This document shows, in pieces, positions 12,460-23,780 of a DNA stretch of 64,000 bases. A model generated the notes under the pieces. It worked only from the letters and a program-made list of their open reading frames with translations, ran no database searches and was not told where the DNA came from. Origin of the DNA: Histoplasma ohiense (lineage: Eukaryota; Ascomycota; Eurotiomycetes; Onygenales; Ajellomycetaceae). Position numbers and translations under genes: made by a program. The first letter of the stretch is position 1; each line of letters starts with the position of its first letter. The stretch lies in NCBI GenBank assembly GCA_017607445.1, contig JAEVHH010000006.1, forward strand, positions 1,922,001 to 1,986,000, read 5' to 3'.

Positions 12460-12908
12460 TCAGCTCTGATTCGACCCTTTGTACTCAAGGCGGAATATAG
12501 CTAAGATTCTCCTAAATATAGACGAAGGGATATGGGCTAGTAAACATACAGAGCTATTCCCCACGTGGAATTTGCCGCCCTTGCATTTGGTCCTGTTGAT
12601 ATTTTGGCAGAGCCCTGATTTTCCCCCTACTTTGCACTTCACTTCAACGCAGCACTGCATATAAGTTATCAGCATTGAATACACAAACCCATAAGCTTTC
12701 AACGAATACGTACACGGGTTTCCCCAGAATTCTTGCCGCAAGCTCCATCATAGTATACTCCGTTGCATTTGCTCCTTGCCATGCATGTCCCCATGCCGTC
12801 CATAGTTTTGCAGCTGGAGCCCACTTTACGCTCGAATAGTTCAACGGCTGGAGTGGCAGATACTACACTGCCTAGAAGCAGAGCCAGAGAGAAAGTAGAG
12901 AATCGCAT
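11711..12908 (-). CDS. Secreted NlpC/P60 cysteine peptidase with Cys-rich N-terminal modules
   Basis: Five exons, 12908-12714, 12654-12550, 12426-12098, 12011-11913 and 11825-11711, close to 280 residues. In order: signal peptide (MRFSTFSLALLLGSVVSA); a short Cys-rich module (SSCKTMDGMGTCM...); a second Cys-rich module beginning CCVEVKCKVGG; a Lys-Pro repeat linker near residues 119-133; and a C-terminal NlpC/P60 domain. The domain shows YVWGGGSC, GGYDCSGLVAYA with the nucleophile Cys171, GDAVFF, SHMGLMI with His238, and MLHAPNPSTVVREG with His251, the expected Cys-His-His set. NlpC/P60 enzymes cut gamma-D-Glu-diamino acid or related bonds in bacterial peptidoglycan; they are mainly bacterial, and fungal members are thought to be of bacterial origin. 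Action outside the cell on bacterial wall material is inferred. Intron 12549-12427 contains a poly-A run (plus strand) of about 23-25 bases. Confidence 0.88.
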
Positions 12909-14773
12909 GATGACATTCTGGATTGTTGTTTCAATTGATGAAAATATAAATGAGTCAAAGCAAGGAAAAGTATCAAGTTTTTTTTTTCTTTAAAAACTCA
13001 AGAAGTGTACCATACAGACCTAAGGAGTAAATGAAGACATGTCTTCTTGGATGAGGATGATAACCGGTCTTTATAGACATTATTGAATATCTCTTTAGCA
13101 GCATGCTCTGGGGGGAAAAGCGCGAACTGCTGGAGATCAACAACAAAATATGTTGCTATTCAGACACGAGATTCGTGGAGACGTTAATCGTGTTGATGCA
13201 TTCCTAAGCTCGTACTCCTAAATTAGCCCTGATCCGCCCAGCGGAAGAGCCCCAGGGGAAAATCTTGGGATACGAGTTAACATCCGCATTGCCATCGATG
13301 GTAGCAGTGCTGCGCATTCCAACAGGACATGGCTCCCTTTTCCTCAGATGGGTAAAGGTGTTGTTTTCAATCCTGTATCAGCAAAAATAAAAGAAAAAGA
13401 AAAAGAAAATCGCTGAAGAACTCTGAGGACATCGGCTTTGTCTTCATGCGCAGCGATCCAGCTTTTGAAAAATAGGGGGAGTCGACCCACCTTTCTCCAG
13501 ATCTCGTGTGCTGCTAAGCTCCTCTAACACGGATCTAGGCGAAACCAGAATCCTGGAGGAAGACCGGGCCGTTCAACGGTTCTAACAAGCAGCAAATTAG
13601 CCGCTCCTGCAGAACTCAGTCGCAGAGGCCATGGCGCAGAGATCGCCAGCTAGAAGAAACTACCGAAATCAAAGATTTTGGTGTCTGCACGTCATCCTGC
13701 TAGCTCACATTGCGCGGAACAATTCTCGCTTCGCTCCTTGAAGGATTTACGAGAACACGATCACGATCCACCTTCTGCCCGCGCTCCAGCTCTCGACCCG
13801 TCAGCCTCTGTTTCAAATGGGCGACCTTGTTTTACAAAGCCCGAATGCCCAAAATAAATAAGATCATAGTTATTCGAACCATGCTGGGAACCGAGCCACC
13901 ATTCCATGCTGACTGCGCAGACCACAAAAACGAAGCGATGCTGCTGCAGGTTTGGTCAAGGGTCACGGGGAGACTTGAGTACGAGTGCGAGACCATACTT
14001 TACTTTGAAACAAACATGTGTCCCAGAATGGGAAGGAGTTCGTAAAATGGATACTATATTAAGAACAGGATATATTTTCACCCCCTTGGTCGCCCGCGAC
14101 GGTTGAGGATGTGGCTACTTGCAATCCAGGGGATGGATTTTCGGTACGACATGCGGGTATGCTATACACCGTACTAACGTGGAAGCAGAGGAACAAGCCC
14201 TTTTCCTTGGACGAAATTGAGCCTCTTGTCGTGTGGTATCCTGGACGAGGCTGAATCTCGACGGGACTTCGGCCGGACAAGCCAAAATATAATCTTGAAG
14301 TTCGAGTGAGCGGTTTGTTGGGCAGCACTGGCCCGCGGGTCGGTTCGTGAAGGCGACTACAATCTTTTGTTCTTGTCTGAATCCACCAAAGGGTCACCAA
14401 CCAGAAAGACCAGTGTGGGGATTTGGGAACCTCTGGACAGCTTCGCTGGGGAGCCATGTTATCAGAACCCCAAACGTAACCAGCAACCTTCCAATTTTCT
14501 TTCTTGGATTGCCAATAATGAGCGACGCAGTAGAATTTGGGGACCATTAAATTTCCCTGAATCCAAGGGTCACCTCACATTGCTAATGTCGGTTTGATTC
14601 TTTCCGACCGCTGGCAAATCCGAGCTTTTTAAGTATATCATCCAGCTGGAAAGCAAGCCTCAACTGATTTTATTGCCAATGCTAATGAATCTCATGCCTG
14701 TTATTTTGAGGACGCATCCCAAATCACATGAGTCAATAGTTCAAAAGATAAGGATTTTTTTTTACATATCACC
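12909..14773. other. Intergenic, divergent promoters of the NlpC/P60 and fasciclin genes
   Basis: About 1.86 kb between divergent genes. Open frames at 13710-14045 (plus) and 14059-14547 (minus) lack any recognisable motif. A T-rich run (12977-12988) lies just upstream of the NlpC/P60 gene; an AAAAGA-rich purine tract is at 13385-13408. No gene is supported. Confidence 0.45.
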
Positions 14774-16305
14774 ATGAAGGCAGCGTTCATTCTCCTTGCC
14801 GCCTCTGTTGCGGAAGCCTTCGTTATTCGAGGCCGCCAGGAGCTGTCAGGCCGGGGTGAATTACCTCCTTATTCCCAACCCCCCCAGTTATGGAAGGATG
14901 AGACTAGTTTCGTACCTCACCTCGCCGAAATGGCTGAAAGTATCGACTGGCTGTTGGAGAACCATCCACACGAAGCAGATATATTGCAATTAGATCAGGA
15001 CTTCGATCTTTATAATTGTGGTAGCGACGACGGTGATGATGGCTGGAAAGAGGATTCTTTCATACTCGCTCAGCCCCAGACACGCCATGCAGGAGGAAAC
15101 CATGAATACCATCCAGACTACGGCCATTTTGATATGACTCTCTACGAGATGATAAATTCCAGCACGCACGCAAAAATCTTCGCAGAGTACATATCCAGGT
15201 TCGACGACATCGTGGATTTGCTCCAAAGCACCTCGTCGAAGTTAACAGTGCTTGTTCCCACAGATGAGGCCTTCACGGAAATTAAATCCCAATCAAATCC
15301 AGTGGACAGATTGATAAAAAGGGCGATGTTGTATCATATTCTGCCCGGTGAATACTCGAGAAAAGACTTATTCTCCTCGAGAACAATGCCCACCCTGCTC
15401 GAATCGGCAGATCTTGGTCGTTACCCTCAGCGAATCGGCACACAGTTTGGGCCCAAGGGTTTAACGATGAACTTCCGTTCTTCCATTATTGGGAGTGACC
15501 TTGTAAACGCCACTTTCCATTTACTCTATTTGCTCCCTTTGTTCTATAAACCGATACTCACTGATCTTCATTACCGCAGTATGGCAAAAATGGCGTTATC
15601 CAAGTGCTGGACAACTTTCTAATCCCACCGGCTCCAGCGACAGAAACCCTAAATACCCTCCCTTCGACCTTCAGCACCTTCGAATTAGGAATGTATAAGA
15701 CCGGCCTCGTTGATTATATCAACGACCATTCTACACATGTAGGGTCGACATTGTTCGTTCCCACCAATCAGGCGTTCGAGAACCTTGGTCGTGAAATCAG
15801 TGGATATCTCTTCAGTGAATGTGGTGAGAAGTATCTTGAAGCTATATTAAAGTATCATATTGTATGTAACCATACGCTTTACTCGGATGCATATAACAGG
15901 CCAATGATGGAGAATGGGCTAAACCCTGAGTCGTTCCATGTAAGTACTATTTTCTCATCCCTATTCATGGACGCAGGAAGCAGCCCCCCTGGCTAAGCTA
16001 TTCTCATTTGAAAGCTGGATTTGCCTACCCTCCTACCAAAAAGTCACATCACTGTAGATATCGCACAGATGAGTCGCCTCGTTGCATTTAGTGTCAACGG
16101 TCATTCCTCCGTCGCGATACCAGATCTTCTTACCCAAGATGGGGTCATCCACGTTCTAAACAAGGTTTTGCTTCCGCCTTGCCAACGGAAAGTCCATACT
16201 GGCGATTTTCTCTGCGAAGATCCTCAGTCGAGTGACGGGGAAGATGCCTTCAATTTGACCGTTGAAGAATTGATCGAAAGACTGAATCCTTATGTTGACA
16301 GCTAA
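14774..16305 (+). CDS. Secreted protein with two fasciclin (FAS1) domains
   Basis: Exons 14774-15502, 15580-15939 and 16015-16305 give 459 residues with phase-0 introns. The first residues (MKAAFILLAASVAEAFVIRG) form a signal peptide. A variable acidic region follows, then FAS1-1 from about residue 120 with TVLVPTDEAF and AMLYHILPGEY, and FAS1-2 from about residue 265 with TLFVPTNQAF, ILKYHIV and DGVIHVLNKVLLPP, the canonical H1, YH and H2 features. FAS1 proteins are extracellular or wall-bound adhesion proteins; in fungi they occur at the cell surface. No C-terminal GPI signal is present, so it is predicted soluble or wall-trapped. It is transcribed away from the NlpC/P60 gene across a 1.9-kb shared upstream region. 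Confidence 0.9.
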
Positions 16306-17005
16306 CTGGAGAGCGGTCGTGTCGAATAGTTTACATTCTTGCACATGCAATTTTTACCACGGGCCGGCGATAATGTCCGGAGGGAGAATAGGAGATGGAA
16401 CGACGAGAGAGTCCCTGATAGGATCCAGCTCTTGTTATTTTCTTTGACAATTCCTCTTCTTAATTTCCCGGGTCCCGCTTCTTCTATGGTTCTTGGTCGT
16501 TCATTGAAGCAACTATTCTTTTTGTGAGAGTAAGGTATATGTTTGGTACTAATGGATTTAGGAATCTTGTATTTTAGCATAGGTTACTCACATAAAAACA
16601 TCAAATATGGGGAGCGATGTAATTTGCTGTTGCTCTTGGGATGGATTTACAATGACGTAGTTCAATAAACCTAGCAGGAACCCCAAATTTGTCAATCAAG
16701 AAATGGCTGGGTAGCTTCAGCCGCAACAAAATTTAAAACTATGTGAGGGACAAGTGGGAAAAAAATTTCTCTTCTGACAGTAGCTAAACAGGGGAGCTTC
16801 CTTTTGAACATGTTGAATTCGCAATACAACAATTTTAGGACCCAAATTGCGGGGTCAAATCGGGACGGTTTTTAGCTGCCTGGCTTGCCGAATCAGCCAT
16901 AGTCTCAACTCCATCATGATATCAAATATGGCATCTAGCATGCATTTCCTTTCCTTTCCGTCCTTGATCTAGTGGAGAGCATTAAAAGACAATTGTAGGA
17001 CAAAT
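16306..17005. other. Intergenic between fasciclin and oxidase genes
   Basis: About 700 bp, AT-rich, tandem orientation of flanking genes. It should hold the fasciclin 3' UTR and the oxidase promoter. No ORF or repeat stands out. Confidence 0.5.
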
Positions 17006-18315
17006 ATGGCCAATTCCGAGAAACAAACCATTGTGGTGATCGGGTCAGTACAGTACACGTTTTGCAACGAATGCCATGTCGTTCACAGCTATTTCACTAA
17101 CCCTCCTGGATCTCTTTGTAAAAACCAGGGCAGGGATAATTGGAGTGACCTCAGCATTGACCCTCCTCGAGACCCTTCCACGTCAAAAATACCACATCCT
17201 CCTAGCTTCCGAGTACTTCTCTACAGACGATGGACCTAACCCTTCATATGCAACCACACTTTCTGGTGCTCATTACCGGCCCATCCCAGCCACAACACCA
17301 CAGCTGAAATATGAATCCCATCTGGAAAAACGAACCTACAAACGTTTTAAGGACTTGGCCGCAACGCACCCAGAGTTTGGTGTGGAGCTTATGGAGGGCA
17401 TTGAGTATGTATCGGGAGAGGCTACCTCGTCCTACAGAGCTATGTTACCGGAGTATGTCGGGACGGACGGGTTTCGTGTCCTACAAGCCGATGAAATGCC
17501 GGAAGGTGTGGAGTTTGGAGCTAGGTACGAGGCATACACAGTTGACCCGGATGTATATATGATGCACATCCTGCGGCGGTTTAAACTTGGCGGAGGAGAG
17601 GTACGTCGAATGCGACTGAAGTCTGTCGAGGAGGCATTCGAGATCAACGGACATGAAAAAGCAAAGATAGTGGTTAACTGCACTGGAGTTGGAATTGATG
17701 ATCCAAAATCTTTCGTCATTAAGGGTAGGTTATCTGGTATCAAACTAGCCGTTGTACTATCATTTCCGCCGTCAGGTACAGCATCTGGTTCCCGAGGGCA
17801 AAATGGTCTTTTTCTTTTTCCTTTTTCTTCTATCTTTTAATTTATTGGGGACCTAAACTAAGCTACACCGTATTCCAGGACAAACATGCCTTGTTTCGAA
17901 CCCTTGCGATAAAACCATAACACAGCAACTGGCAGACGGCACTTGGTCATTTCTCATACCCCGACCCTTAAACGGCGGAACCATTGTGGGCGGTACAAAA
18001 CAGCCCAATGACTGGAGCCCGGAGCCATCTCTTGCTGTTCGCGAACAATTGCTCAAAAACGCAGCGAAACTATATCCCTCTGTTTTAAACAAACAGGGCC
18101 AGTTCGATGTAATCCGGGATATTGTGGGACTCCGTCCGGCAAGACAAGGCGGTATGCGCCTGGAATTAGAGACACTGCCCGGTGGCAACCGCAAGATCGC
18201 CCATGCATATGGGCTTGCTGGGAGAGGCGTGGAGTTGAGCTGGGGAGTGGCAGAGGAAGTATTGAGGCTGGTGCAAGCAGCGCTGGACGATGAAGGACTT
18301 TGCAGCAAGCTATGA
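17006..18315 (+). CDS. D-amino-acid-oxidase-like FAD enzyme, peroxisomal (C-terminal SKL)
   Basis: Exons 17006-17043, 17129-17724 and 17879-18315 give 356 residues. The first splice creates the dinucleotide-binding motif VVIGAGIIGVTSALTLL. Further DAO-family marks are LSGAHYRPIP, DPDVYMMHILRRF, IVVNCTGVG, GGTIVGGTKQPNDW and, near the C-terminus, HAYGLAGRGVELSWG. The last three residues are SKL, a textbook type-1 peroxisomal targeting signal. D-amino-acid and D-aspartate oxidases convert D-amino acids to keto acids, ammonia and H2O2 inside peroxisomes. The choice between neutral and acidic D-amino-acid substrates cannot be made here. The next gene on the same strand, 514 bp downstream, encodes a peroxisomal peroxiredoxin, which fits H2O2 production by this enzyme. 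Confidence 0.92.
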
Positions 18316-18829
18316 GGAAAGCCTACTGGCCTAAGTGCATATGGTATCTGATTCTAAAAATCAATGTTAGGAAGGCAACCCGTGGAAAGCCTAGAGTATA
18401 TAGTTCTGGTACTTTGGGTATGTATTACCCCGCCATTCTTCAAGCCCCGGATAATTCCGTGCTTCTTTCCATGTTTCTGGCGTCGTGCGCTACATTCGCA
18501 GGAACATAGTAATGAATCTACCATTTGGAAAATCTGATAAATCCTGATTCTCTCATGTATTTCTTTTGGTCGTCGTCGGGGATTCGGCCGTCATTCAACC
18601 AAAGCTTGGTTCGCTTAAAGGTATCGGGTCGTTGTAACCTTACCTTCGTACCACCTGTTAATAGTTGCTTGGCCAGACGAAACAACTCAGAAACCTCCTT
18701 GAAATCTATCTTGTTGCTATAAGTACTAATCGATACTCAAGCACTACACGAACCCCTAGTTCATCGAATAAAGCCATTCTCCGCGCATCTTGTAAACTGC
18801 GTCTCTTTCCAAAACCTATCTATTAACCA
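18316..18829. other. Intergenic between oxidase and peroxiredoxin
   Basis: About 510 bp, flanking genes in tandem on the plus strand. It must contain the oxidase terminator and the peroxiredoxin promoter. No ORF with a recognisable motif. Confidence 0.5.
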
Positions 18830-19775
18830 ATGTCCCCTCTCAAGGCTGGAGACTCTTTCCCCGCAGATGTCAAGTTTTCGTGAGCAACCCATCTCCCCAA
18901 TTACCAGTGACGCATCTCAAAAAGTGTGTGGATGGGCCATTGGCTCATAGGCTATATTGATGGGCAGATACATTCCTTGGAGCGAAGAGAAGGGAGATAT
19001 CACTGCATGCGGTATTCCCCAGACATACGACGCATCGAAGGAGTGGGCAGATAAAAAAGTTGTCCTGTTTGCTGTTCCTGGTGCGTCAATGGAGATCCCA
19101 AGTGCAATCCCAGCAGTGTTCATTTGCTTCCAGCCATTGTGTTCCGGAACCTCGGAGTCAACGAGCCATGTTCGCTCAGCGACCCAACATTGATCAACCC
19201 AAATTGATGATGAGGTTTCCAAATCAGGTGCATTCACACCTAGCTGTTCCGCAAGCCATCTTCCCGGTTATATTAAGAACCTGCAAAATCTCAGAGCCAA
19301 AGGCGTCGATGTTGTTGCCGTCCTTGCCTCCAACGATGCTTTCGTGATGAGCGCATGGGGAAAAGCGAATATGGTAACCGGCAATGATATTGTATGACTC
19401 ACTTGTACACTCACCTTGATCCATTTTCTTTTTTCCAGAGATGCAGCGCAATCTTGGGTGATTGACAAATAAAATGGCTGATACAAAGCTTTTATATTGT
19501 TTCTAGCTCTTCCTAAGCGACCCAGATGCGGCGTTCTCCAAGAGCATTGGCTGGACCATGGGCGAACGGACTGCTCGGTATGCCCTCATTATTGACCATG
19601 GGAAAGTGACTTATGCTGAGAAAGAGCCTGGGCGGGACGTAACGGTATGTTGGCATTGTGCGGGAAGTGCTCATGAAGTCTGTGGCAAAATTTCTAGAGA
19701 TAGGTAGAGCTGACTAGGTGATTGTTGAATTAAATATAGGTCTCGAGTGCTGAAGCAGTCCTATCCAAGCTATAA
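18830..19775 (+). CDS. PMP20: Peroxisomal peroxiredoxin Pmp20 (Prx5 / Asp f 3 type)
   Basis: Five exons, 18830-18879, 18968-19080, 19228-19391, 19507-19644 and 19740-19775, give 166 residues, the usual length of fungal Pmp20. Sequence begins MSPLKAGDSFP and shows SYIPW, then GAFTPSCSASHLPGY with the peroxidatic Cys61; a second cysteine is Cys31 in ITACGIPQ. The positions 31 and 61 match those of the essential cysteines described for Aspergillus fumigatus Asp f 3. It ends VSSAEAVLSKL, so a peroxisomal SKL signal is present. The enzyme reduces H2O2 and alkyl hydroperoxides using thiols. It sits just downstream of an H2O2-generating, SKL-bearing flavin oxidase on the same strand. The last coding exon is only 36 bp and carries the targeting signal. 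Confidence 0.94.
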
Positions 19776-20208
19776 GCTACTGGAATACACGGAATGCTTG
19801 TGGTTGCGGGTGTGCTAAAGTAGACAATCAAAATACTCATATGGCTGAGTTTCTGTCTCTTTGATATTGGCGGAGGGGATTGTTTGACAAAGCTCTGTTT
19901 GTAGATGGATAAAATAACAATAGAATTCAATTCAATTCGGGGTAGTGCAAGTCGGAAGAATTCATATAATTATGATTCCATAGAACCAAGTTACTTCAAC
20001 GCGCAGAGAATTTGCGCAGCCAACTCCCTCAGATTTTAAGAGTAAAAAGTGCTCAATAAATAACAATTGAACATGGGGTGATGTGACCAACACCAAACGC
20101 CAAGCTCCGCCAGCCAAACAAAAATGATCCAGACAACGCAAGGACATCAACCCAGCAAACCACCACCAAACTCCTCCGCTGCACGCGCGCAGACGCCCCT
20201 GACACTCA
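19776..20208. other. Intergenic between PMP20 and POP1
   Basis: About 430 bp. AT-rich at the left, more GC-rich near the POP1 start. No ORF on either strand that looks real; the minus-strand frame 19962-20441 runs antisense into POP1. Confidence 0.5.
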
Positions 20209-23200
20209 ATGGGCCCAAAACTGACCCGTGCCGCTACTTCCGCCCCAAGCGCAACAGGAGCAAAGCGTAAAATACCCCTCTCTGACTCTTCGGCGCGAAA
20301 GCGCGCCAGAACATACGATGCCCGCTCCCTTGTCGTACAGGGCTCTGACGCCGCGCTCTCCAAGACCGGCGAACTGGATGTGTCGGCCTTTGTAGCGTCG
20401 CGGGAGTTCGAAATCCGCGCGCTGGAGGCGGGCATCCGCAATTCGAAAGCGGCGTTGGCGTCAAGGGCCTTTCAGCAGGTCCCTAGGAACTTGAGGAGGA
20501 GGACGGCTAGTCATAATGTGAAGAGGGTGCCGAGTCGGTTGAGGGCAAGGGCAAGGAGGGAGGTAAGAAATATATATGTATATATGTGTATATTGTTGGC
20601 TGGTTGGTTTTGCGTATGCTTGAGAGGATGTTTGGGTTTGGGTGTGTGGGTGTGGTTTGATGTGATTCACACATATACTGATACTTTTATACTTGAGAGG
20701 GGGGAATTAGATGATTGAGGATAATACACCGACAGTCACAGCTCGGCGACGCAAGCCTACGAAGCTCCTACGCTTGCGATTAGAGACTGCTAGACGACTT
20801 CAAAATCTCAATTCCCGTTCCAAAGCTAGACGGGCCGCGAGAAAAGCTGCAGGGTTGTTTCGAGATCCCGCCCTTGAGGTAGAGGTGGAAGGGGATGGGG
20901 ACAATAAAAAAAGCAAACCCAGTCATGACATAAACATAGCGCCCCGCATACCCAAAATTAAGAAAAACCGACTTTCCCATCCCGAAAAGCCGCAGTCGAA
21001 GTTCAAAAAGCGCCAACGGTGCAAATCTTGGCTTCCAACCCATATGTTCCACGCTAAGAGAGCACACATGACAAGCCCCAAGGAGCCGCTCTGGAGATTT
21101 GTGATACCACTAAGCCCCACGGAGAAGAGTTATAGACCTACGCATAGGGCTAGTGGCGCGAGAGGTGCGGTTGTATGGGACATGAGTTATATCTCGACGA
21201 TTGGGTTGGAAGGGGTCGAGGCAAGTTTGGAAGGACTGTTTAGGGCGTTGGGTGTTTGCGGGGAAGAGGCATGGGGAAATAAAGGGAGGAAGTGGAGGAC
21301 TGGGACGAGAAGCTTGGAAGTTTGGCTGTTTGAGAGGGAAGTGGAAGCGGAAGAGGGGGGAAGCGGAAGACCTATTGCCCCTGTTACTCTTGTCTGGTGC
21401 GTGGAGAAGACAGCCAAGACGAGCGGAGATGGAGATGTCGAGATGCCTGATGCTGGGAAGAAGCTGAAGAAGCCTAGGCGGAAGATGTTCTTGAGAGTTC
21501 ACCCGTCAGCTTTCTTGCAAGTGTGGGAGGAGTTGTTGAAAGCGGCGAAACTACAGAACCCGCAAGTTATGATCGAGGATCTTAGATTTGATATTGGAAG
21601 TATCGATGTCACTGGGCCCGCTGCAACGGAGATCTTGCTTGCCGCTCTCAAGCCCATACCACCATCCGAGGGGGAAAAATGGCCTGAGGGCTCTCCTGAA
21701 GCAACGTGGGATTCTCTTTCGGGTCTCACGAATGCAGCATCACTTCCGCAAAACGCTGTCCTAGCTTTCAATATATCCGATCCTCGCCTCCGCCATCCCC
21801 TTCGAACCACTCAGCCTCCGACTTCAGAGTCCTGTTTGAATGAACTCGCGATCACCCTCTCGTCATGGACCCCTGACTCTACACAACTTAAACCAGACAT
21901 ATTTTCTCGCCCCGCGCGACTAACAGCCTCCCGGCTTCTACCTAGCCAAAAAGCTATAAACCGCCGGAAATCACTGGCTAATCCAGGAGAGTATCCCTCT
22001 CCAAAACCTACAGATCCGTGCATTCCAGTCCTTATCCTCGCGTCACGGCCAAAATCTTTATCCAACGGAGGAAACTCCCAGGGTACCTACACAGTGCTCT
22101 TGCCGTGGAAATGTGTTGTGCCTGTCTGGTATTCGGCCATGTACTACCCACTATCCTCTGGCGGGAACCCTCGTTTCGGTGGCCTGCTGGAAAAGCAGCA
22201 ACTTGCGTTCGAAAGTGGAGAGCCTTGGTTCCCAGGCGACTTTCCAGGGACAAACGCAGGATGGGCATGGGAGATTCGTGAGAGGGACATTCGACGCGGG
22301 GAATGGGAGCGTAAACCAAAGGGAAAACGTGTCGAGTATGATAGCATCGACATAGGAGGTCTGAAGAAGGGAGAGATTGGAGAGGGTTGGGCCTGCGATT
22401 GGGAGCGGCTTGTTAAGCCTGATATCCCTATATCAGACGGGGAACGTTCCAAACCCGACTCCACTACCATTGTTGAAGTAAAAAAGGATGCCTTGACAGC
22501 AGACAAGACCAACAAGCGGGAAACAAGCAAGGGAGGGGGCAAGAAGAAAGAAAAGCGGAAGAATACATCCACTCCGTCCACTTCCACCTCTACATATACA
22601 CACACCAAGCCATCACCGCCACCTCTCCACATCCACCACCTCCCTCCCCTTCTCGCCTCTACAATCCTCAAGATAAAAACTACCCAAAAATCTCCTGCCA
22701 ATCTCCCTGCCCGTCTGCAATCCCTCCTCATCCACCCCGCCCTCGCCACCGTAAACCTCACCCTCATCAACCGCGGCACCCCAATTCCGCGAGCCCGCCT
22801 CTACCGCCTCCCAACCACAAATCCCTCCCTCCGCAACGAATGGCTAGCCCTCCTCCACCCCTCCGCGCGTACGCCCAGCGCCCAGAAACAGAGCAAAAAG
22901 CAAAATCAGCAGCAGGCCATCCTGGCGCAAAACAGCAGCAAACTACTCCCCACCAATCTCTCTGCTGACCCAGAACCGGCAGCCCACCTGCCCATGCCTG
23001 GTGAGGAGGATTTGATTGGCTTTGTCACGACGGGGAATTTTAATTTAGGGCAAGGGAGGGGGACGGGTGTTGCCTCTGTTTTGGTTCAGAGGGTGGGTGT
23101 TTATGATGGTTCTAGCTCTAACCTTGAGGGCACAGCTGGCCCCTCTTCTGGAGATAGTGACATTAGTGGGATTACGCGGGTTCGGATGAATGGTAAGGGG

Positions 23201-23311
23201 ACAACGGGGGTGAAGAGGCATATGTTCTCCCGAGAGTATTTGTCCAGAGTGTGTATTGTCCGATCTGCGGGAGAGAGGGTGGGGAGGTTGGGGGTTTGGG
23301 AGGTAATGTGA
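20209..23311 (+). CDS. POP1: RNase P / RNase MRP protein subunit Pop1
   Basis: Exons 20209-20562 and 20711-23311 (intron 148 bp, GTAAGA to TTAG) give 984 residues. The N-terminal POP1 domain starts near residue 86 with FQQVPRNLRRRTASHN and VPSRLR and continues after the intron with KWLPTHMFHAKR-like basic sequence (here SWLPTHMFHAKRAHM). The POPLD domain is visible near residues 580-630 (VVPVWYSAMYYPLSSGGNPRFGG, GEPWFPGDFPGT). A low-complexity Lys/Ser/Thr linker follows, then a C-terminal domain ending VCIVRSAGERVGRLGVWEV. Pop1 is the largest protein of nuclear RNase P and MRP and holds the catalytic RNA for tRNA 5' and rRNA processing. Length and domain order agree with fungal homologues. 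It converges on MIC19. Confidence 0.96.
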
Positions 23312-23780
23312 GATTTCTACCAAGGGATCGATAGTGTAAGGTTTTAGTGAAATTGCTTTTGTATTTTGTATTTGTATACTAAGATGTTATGGGATGAAAT
23401 TTATGAAGTGTAGAAGAAAAGGTAGCTAGCTACTGTATGGTTTGCAACGAGCGGCTTTCAATTCCCCTTGACCGACTATACATAGGAAACATATTTAGTT
23501 ATCTTATTGTACATTTATTTTTCACTTCATCGAGAGACGGGAAGAGCATGCGAAATATCGTCATTTTCTAAACCTTTTCCTACTGAAAGTGAGCAGGAAC
23601 ATGTGAAGTCGAAAAAAGGCAGCAATCAAAAACATTATATATGTATACATTTCAAAGCCAGAAAAGAATAGTCTCTTCTCCACTCCAAAAACAAATTCCC
23701 GCACCAACCGCCACTACGACGCTTGGTCATCGAAGCTCACCTATCATAAAATACATTCGATCACAAAAGGTCCCATCCGC
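23312..23780. other. Convergent 3' region of POP1 and MIC19
   Basis: About 470 bp between converging stop codons, AT-rich, with no coding signal. Both polyadenylation regions must lie here. Confidence 0.5.

Noticed and set aside
7979..19775. Secondary-metabolite gene cluster around the P450
   Set aside because: No backbone synthase or transporter in the interval; the other genes have unrelated predicted roles.
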